63,670 nucleotides of DNA. Source: Deltaproteobacteria bacterium. GTDB taxonomy: Bacteria > Desulfobacterota > BSN033 > WVXP01. The stretch is taken from contig JAFDHF010000016.1 in assembly GCA_019308905.1 (NCBI GenBank), forward strand, positions 1-63,670, given 5' to 3'. Each line of letters begins with the position of its first letter. The first letter of the stretch is position 1. This document shows positions 60,126-63,670 of the stretch, piece after piece. The position numbers and the translations under genes are program-made. The notes under the pieces were generated by a model. The model had not been told where the DNA came from. It saw only the letters and a list, made by a program, of their open reading frames with translations, and did no database searches.

Positions 60126-60154
60126 TTGACTGGGTAAATGGGTTGTGTTAAACG
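60126..60154 (+). promoter_or_regulatory. Candidate promoter of the flavoenzyme operon
   Basis: TTGACT (60126-60131) lies 20 bases after the last motif of repeat copy B, with TAAACG 17 bases further (60149-60154). The -10 match is weak. Confidence 0.4.
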
Positions 60155-60227
60155 TGAAAAAAATAACAAATCATCCCGAGCGATCTCGAGACGCATCAAA
60201 GCGACCGGTGGAGGGTGAGAATAGGAG

Positions 60228-60317
60228 CGATCCTTCCAAGGATCGAGAGTCGGAGGGCCGCGAGCCCGCCGTGACTCCTGCCGGAAGGCAGGTACTTCCC
60301 GTCACGGGGACAAGGAG
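60228..60317 (+). promoter_or_regulatory. Structured leader before the flavoenzyme gene
   Basis: Three hairpins in a row in the 5' leader: CGATCCTT/AAGGATCG (60228-60245), CGG-A-GGGC/GCCC-G-CCG (60251-60271) and CCTGCC-GGAA-GGCAGG with a GGAA loop (60277-60292). GTGAC (60271-60275) can pair with GTCAC (60301-60305) around the third hairpin, while CCCG/CGGG (60298-60308) is a competing stem. The ribosome site AAGGAGG follows at about 60312. The layout suggests leader-based control. Confidence 0.45.
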
Positions 60318-60324
60318 GAGAGAG

Positions 60325-62328
60325 ATGCAGCTGCCAGGCGTTAAGAAGTATCCCCACATTTTCAGCCCTGGAAGGATAGGCGGGCTTGAGACAAAAAACA
60401 GGATCAAGTATGCCTCGACTGAAACTAACTTCAACTACAGGGACGGGTTCGTTTCGGACAAAGAAGTGGCTTACATGGAGGCTCAGGCGCGAGGAGGAGC
60501 TGGAATCGTGACAACCCAGGGCGCCTATACCGATCCTCTGGGAGTGGGCAAGGGCTACGTGGGGATGATGGGGATCTGGGACGACAAGTATATCCCCGGG
60601 TTGAAGAAGATCGCCGACGTGATCCACAGATACGATGCACTGGCCTGCCTCCAGTTGATGCACTGCGGCCGGGTCGGAGGGATAGAGCTCCCCTTCACCC
60701 ACGGTCCCTCAGATGTACCCCAGAAACTCCCCATATTCCGGCCCCCCAAGGAGATGAGCCGGGAAGAGATCCAGGTCTGCATCCAGGAGCACATCGACGG
60801 TGCCAGGAGAACCGTAGAGGCAGGATACGACATCGTTGAGATCTCCGGTATCGTGGGCTACCTCATCTCGAATTTCATATCCTCTTATACGAACAAACGG
60901 ACAGACGAATACGGGGGAGACATCAGGGGGCGATGCAGGTTCATGACAGACATAATCCGAGGGATCCGCAAGGAGATAGGCGGGGGTGTACCCATCGGGA
61001 TCCGTCTGTGCGGCAGGGAACTCCTTGACGATCGCGGAGGGAACAAACCAGAGGAGAGCCTGGAGTCCATCAAACTCGCCGTGGAGGCGGGCTGTGATTA
61101 CGTGAGTGTGACGGCCGGTTGGCAGGAGTCGCTCATCCCGGTGATCACCCGTGACGTGCCCATGGGAAACTGGCTTTTCATCGCCGAGGAGGTGAAAAGG
61201 AACGTTAGTGTCCCGGTCAGCATGGCCTATCGGCTCTTTGTCCCCGATATCCCTGAGAAGGCCATAGCCGAGGGAAAACTCGACTACTGGGAGATGTGCC
61301 GCCCCATGATCGCCGATCCTTTCCTGCCCAGGAAGATCATGGAAGACAGGGGGCAGGACATCATACCCTGTATCGCCTGTAATGTGTGTCTGGCCCGGCT
61401 CTTCCGAGACACGGAACTCTGCTGCACCGTGAGGCCCTCTCTGGGCCACGAGGGTGAGCCCGAATGGGGTTTCTATGGATTCGAGAAGTCGAGGAAGAGA
61501 AAGAAGGTCGTCGTCGTCGGCGCCGGACCCGGAGGGCTCACGGCTGCCTTCGTCGCTGCCGCAAAGGGCCACGACGTGACGGTCTACGAGGAGAGCGACC
61601 ACACAGGGGGCCAGATGGCTGCCGCAGCCAACGGCCCTTGGGGAGACAACGAACTCATCCGGTACATAGACTATGCCGAAGCCCAGTGCAAGAAGCACGG
61701 TGCCACGATCAGACTCAACAGGAGGGTTGACAGAGACTTGCTCGAGAAAGAGAAAGCCGATGTCGTCGTCCTTGCCACAGGCGCACAGCATGACAGGGAA
61801 ACCATACCGGGCTCCGACAAGAGCCATGTTGTGGGAGCCCTCGATGTCCTCCGGGGAAAGGCCAAACCGGGCAAGAGAGTGGTGATTTTGGGAGGGCTGG
61901 GGATCGCCATCTCCACTGCTCTCTATATCATCGACAAACACAAGGACTGCCAGGTCTCCATCGTGGGGGAACAGAAGAAATTCGGGGCCGATGTAAACCC
62001 ATCCTACATCTGGAGGTACATGCTCAAACTGAAGGACGGCAACGTCGCCCAGATCACAAGAACCAAGGTCAAGGAGATCACAGACCAGGGGGTGGTGGTC
62101 GTCACCCCCGAGGGCAAGGAGGAGTCCATACCGGCCGATACGGTGGTCATAGCCATGCTCGTTCCCAACAGGAGTGTCACCTACGGCAAGTACGCCAAGG
62201 ATGTCTACATGATCGGCGACGCCGTCCAGGTGAGGCGGGCCTACGGGGCGATCCACGACGGCTACAGGGTGGGGATGCGGATCGATTTTGTCCCCTATCA
62301 GACCTATCACAGGGTGAAACCACATTAG
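60325..62328 (+). CDS. 2,4-dienoyl-CoA reductase-like FMN/FAD/[4Fe-4S] oxidoreductase
   Basis: A 667-residue protein of the old-yellow-enzyme-fused family. N-terminal TIM barrel (about 1-340): FSPGRIGGLETKNRIKYAST, LQLMHCGRVGG, SNFISSYTNKRTDEYGGD. An iron-sulfur motif follows: C349, C352, C355 and C366/367. C-terminal FAD/NAD(P) domains start at VVVVGAGPGGLTAAF. The second-to-third cysteine gap is two residues instead of the usual three. AAGGAGG precedes the ATG at 60325. It probably reduces an enoyl-CoA or enone; the substrate is unknown. An adjacent ferredoxin may supply electrons. Confidence 0.92.
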   Translation: MQLPGVKKYPHIFSPGRIGGLETKNRIKYASTETNFNYRDGFVSDKEVAYMEAQARGGAGIVTTQGAYTDPLGVGKGYVGMMGIWDDKYIPGLKKIADVIHRYDALACLQLMHCGRVGGIELPFTHGPSDVPQKLPIFRPPKEMSREEIQVCIQEHIDGARRTVEAGYDIVEISGIVGYLISNFISSYTNKRTDEYGGDIRGRCRFMTDIIRGIRKEIGGGVPIGIRLCGRELLDDRGGNKPEESLESIKLAVEAGCDYVSVTAGWQESLIPVITRDVPMGNWLFIAEEVKRNVSVPVSMAYRLFVPDIPEKAIAEGKLDYWEMCRPMIADPFLPRKIMEDRGQDIIPCIACNVCLARLFRDTELCCTVRPSLGHEGEPEWGFYGFEKSRKRKKVVVVGAGPGGLTAAFVAAAKGHDVTVYEESDHTGGQMAAAANGPWGDNELIRYIDYAEAQCKKHGATIRLNRRVDRDLLEKEKADVVVLATGAQHDRETIPGSDKSHVVGALDVLRGKAKPGKRVVILGGLGIAISTALYIIDKHKDCQVSIVGEQKKFGADVNPSYIWRYMLKLKDGNVAQITRTKVKEITDQGVVVVTPEGKEESIPADTVVIAMLVPNRSVTYGKYAKDVYMIGDAVQVRRAYGAIHDGYRVGMRIDFVPYQTYHRVKPH

Positions 62329-62356
62329 GAGAGAACCAAGACAAGGAGAGGCCGAC

Positions 62357-62581
62357 ATGTTTCCCTGGGTCGATGTATACAAATGCACTGGATGCGGCGT
62401 GTGCGTCCGCCAGTGCCCCGTGAATATCATCAGCCTCGTCAACAAGAAGGCTGCCATCCTCCTGGATCTATGCGAGGAGTGCGGCATCTGTGCTTTTGTC
62501 TGCCCAGAGGTAGCCATCAAGAACGAAATCCCCGAGGGCGGTTACAACACCGCCAATCTGCCCTACGTGAGCAGGCGTTGA
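62357..62581 (+). CDS. 2[4Fe-4S] ferredoxin-type protein
   Basis: A 74-residue protein with two complete cluster motifs, CTGCGVCVRQCP and CEECGICAFVCP. AAGGAGAGG precedes the ATG, 28 bases after the flavoenzyme gene. It is likely the electron carrier for that enzyme. Confidence 0.92.
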   Translation: MFPWVDVYKCTGCGVCVRQCPVNIISLVNKKAAILLDLCEECGICAFVCPEVAIKNEIPEGGYNTANLPYVSRR

Positions 62582-62767
62582 GGTTCAGGGTCGGGGGTCT
62601 GCCCTCGGTCACCCGGTTTCCTGCAAGAGCGGCCTCGACTCGATCCGCCCGCCCCGAGTCGGGGAGCTGTTCGGGGGAAAGGGGCGGTTGCACTCCTCCC
62701 CGATACGTGTTCGCAGGCGCCCCTGAACGTCTCTCTTCCGGCGAGTCAAGAACACAGGAGGTGTCTC

Positions 62768-63187
62768 ATGAAGGTGAACAAGATCGACCATATCTGTATC
62801 GCGGTAAAGGATCTGGACGCTGCACGGAAAATCTGGGAGCCCATCCTCGGTAAATCAGAACCAGACGACCCCTATGTCGACGAGCCGGAGAAGATACGGG
62901 TGGCAAGGTACTGGCTCGGAGACGTGGGTTTTGAACTCATGGAGTCGACCAGCCCCGACGGTGACGTGGCCAAGTTCATCGAAAAGAGGGGAGAGGGGAT
63001 TATGCTCATCGGGCTCAATGTGGACAATACCCGGGAGGCCATGGAAGAGCTCAAGGCCAAGGGATACAAGTTCATCGGTGGAGCCCGGCCGTTCAGGAAC
63101 TGCGAGTTCGCCTTTATCCATCCCAAGGAGGTCAACGGAGTGCTCCTCGAACTGATCGACTATCCCTGGGACGAGTTGAAAAAATAG
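62768..63187 (+). CDS. VOC-family protein, methylmalonyl-CoA epimerase-like
   Basis: A 139-residue vicinal-oxygen-chelate protein. Start MKVNKIDHICIAVKDLDAA carries the first metal ligand (His-8), VGFELMES the next acidic region and EVNGVLLELID the last Glu. The HH pair found at the head of the second module in methylmalonyl-CoA epimerase is replaced by LIG (GIMLIGLNVDN), so one metal ligand seems lost. Activity may differ from an epimerase. AGGAGGTG precedes the ATG. The 186 bases after the ferredoxin gene contain no other gene. Confidence 0.82.
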   Translation: MKVNKIDHICIAVKDLDAARKIWEPILGKSEPDDPYVDEPEKIRVARYWLGDVGFELMESTSPDGDVAKFIEKRGEGIMLIGLNVDNTREAMEELKAKGYKFIGGARPFRNCEFAFIHPKEVNGVLLELIDYPWDELKK

Positions 63188-63192
63188 GCATT

Positions 63193-63211
63193 GGGGCCCA
63201 TTTCGGGCCCC
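63193..63211 (+). terminator. GC-rich hairpin after the VOC gene
   Basis: GGGGCCC-ATTTC-GGGCCCC, a perfect 7-bp stem 5 bases after the stop codon. No T-run follows, so it may stabilise the 3' end or act as a weak terminator. Confidence 0.5.
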
Positions 63212-63340
63212 TGCTCCGGCGACATCGCGAGAGTCCGTCCGTCCTGAGGATCTGGATCCCTTTCACTTTCCACTTCCCGGAAATCTCCGAATAGAGACAG
63301 AGGCCTCGCTTCACCTCGCAGCTCCGGCGGGAAGAGGGGA

Positions 63341-63562
63341 GTTCACGGGGTGACCCCCTCGGGTTTCGTGGGTGGGGAATTCCCGCCCCTTCCCCCCGAA
63401 CACGACTCACGAACACGAATCACGAGCACGACTCACGAATCACGAATCACCAACACGACCTCTCCCCTTCCCGCTCGACCTCGACGGGTGCCCCACACCT
63501 TCCGCAACGTGGCTCCGGAACGAGAGGTTTCCACAAAGTGAGGGAACTCCTCAGGGGCAGCG
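63341..63562 (+). repeat. Intergenic repeat element, copy C
   Basis: The longest copy: GTTCACGGGGTGACC, GGTGGGGAATTCCCGCCCC, an expanded tandem-repeat middle, GACGGGTGCCCCACACC, TTCCGCAACGTGGCTCCGG, and AAAGTGAGGGAACTCC. GTGGGG and CCCCAC still pair (6 bp). It points off the window's right end, so its downstream gene is not visible. Confidence 0.75.
63397..63459 (+). repeat. Short tandem repeats inside copy C
   Basis: About 63 bases made of near-identical 7-10-base units such as CGAACACGA, CTCACGAA and TCACGAATCACGAA. Copy B carries two units at the same place; copy A has none. This looks like replication-slippage expansion in the variable middle of the element. Confidence 0.8.
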
Positions 63563-63670
63563 GTTCCGCAACTGAAATTTCAAACACGCCTAAATTTTCA
63601 ATTTTATAATCTTTTTTCTTCCGAATAATTACCGAGCAGATTCGTATTGGCAGCGGGGCTTGACTTTTCC
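63563..63670 (+). promoter_or_regulatory. AT-rich promoter-like tail of the window
   Basis: Composition drops sharply to AT-rich after repeat copy C. A perfect TATAAT lies at 63605-63610 in a T-rich context. No clear -35 box at the right distance. A TTGACT lies near the last bases. No coding region is supported. Confidence 0.35.

Noticed and set aside
60709-62520. Very long open frame (603 codons) antisense to the flavoenzyme gene
   Set aside because: The sense frame has clear family motifs. GC-rich third positions create long antisense frames here and also opposite relA (3001-4437), acs (47361-49124) and the sigma-54 activator (44421-45944). None shows a domain or a ribosome site.
62640-62740. 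Possible extra partial copy of the intergenic repeat between the ferredoxin and VOC genes (minus orientation)
   Set aside because: Only a GC-rich CCGCCCCTTTCCCCCGAACA-like stretch matches. The diagnostic CCGCAATGTCGCTCGG and AAGTCAGG motifs are missing, so chance similarity is likely.
63397-63459. CRISPR-like array in copy C
   Set aside because: Units are 7-10 bases with no spacers and no cas genes nearby; it is a simple tandem repeat.

Overview
The window is a GC-rich stretch of chromosome from a Gram-negative bacterium, most likely a member of the Desulfobacterota (former Deltaproteobacteria). This is inferred from three things: gene order (rpsF, short ssb/priB, rpsR, DUF2232 gene, rplI, dnaB; xerC-hslV-hslU; leuS-lptE-holA), outer-membrane functions (LptE, MurJ, DegQ-type protease) and an anaerobic flavoenzyme next to a ferredoxin gene. 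TTG and GTG starts are frequent. I see no rRNA, CRISPR array, insertion sequence or prophage. Two tRNA genes (Lys-UUU, Glu-UUC) are present.

Layout. 1-5.2 kb: PAC2-family protein, XRE-cupin regulator, TtcA-like tRNA thiolation enzyme, bifunctional RelA/SpoT, bL28. 5.6-10 kb: purM, then queA-tgt-yajC (queuosine modification and a translocon subunit). 10.1-14.8 kb: ribosomal/replication cluster rpsF-ssb/priB-rpsR-DUF2232-rplI-dnaB-pgsA. 14.8-27.2 kb: mostly minus-strand housekeeping (murJ; holA, lptE, leuS; xerC-hslV-hslU; hom-thrC), with rpsT on the plus strand. 27.5-31.2 kb: small membrane/coiled-coil proteins around a DUF502 protein and glycerate 2-kinase. 31.3-39.3 kb: glycogen synthase, a Lon-related protease, a Do-like periplasmic protease, an LPG-synthase-TM family membrane protein and HtpX, a run heavy in protein quality control. 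39.4-42.6 kb: minus-strand operon of creatininase-family hydrolase, nicotinate phosphoribosyltransferase and a queuosine-precursor transporter. 42.8-47.2 kb: a REC-PAS-PAS protein, a sigma-54 activator with a degenerate receiver and its own sigma-54-type promoter, and an M23 peptidase. 47.2-55.4 kb: acetate uptake and activation (acs plus YaaH-type transporter), amidohydrolase, LysR regulator, alanine dehydrogenase, lipoate ligase, YbaK deacylase. 55.4-59.8 kb: minus-strand class V aminotransferase-serA-purA, followed by tRNA-Lys and tRNA-Glu. 60.3-63.2 kb: 2,4-dienoyl-CoA-reductase-like flavoenzyme, ferredoxin, VOC protein.

The most unusual feature is a family of intergenic repeats of about 100-220 bp (near 1, 5.3, 6.8, 49.9, 59.9, 60.0 and 63.4 kb). 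Every copy with an identifiable downstream gene points at that gene's start. In four copies a -35-like hexamer lies 19-21 bases past the last conserved motif. Three copies carry two complementary blocks that enclose a variable segment. The family looks like a promoter-associated structured element and I do not recognise it. A second candidate regulatory element is a leader with three hairpins and alternative pairings just upstream of the flavoenzyme's ribosome binding site.
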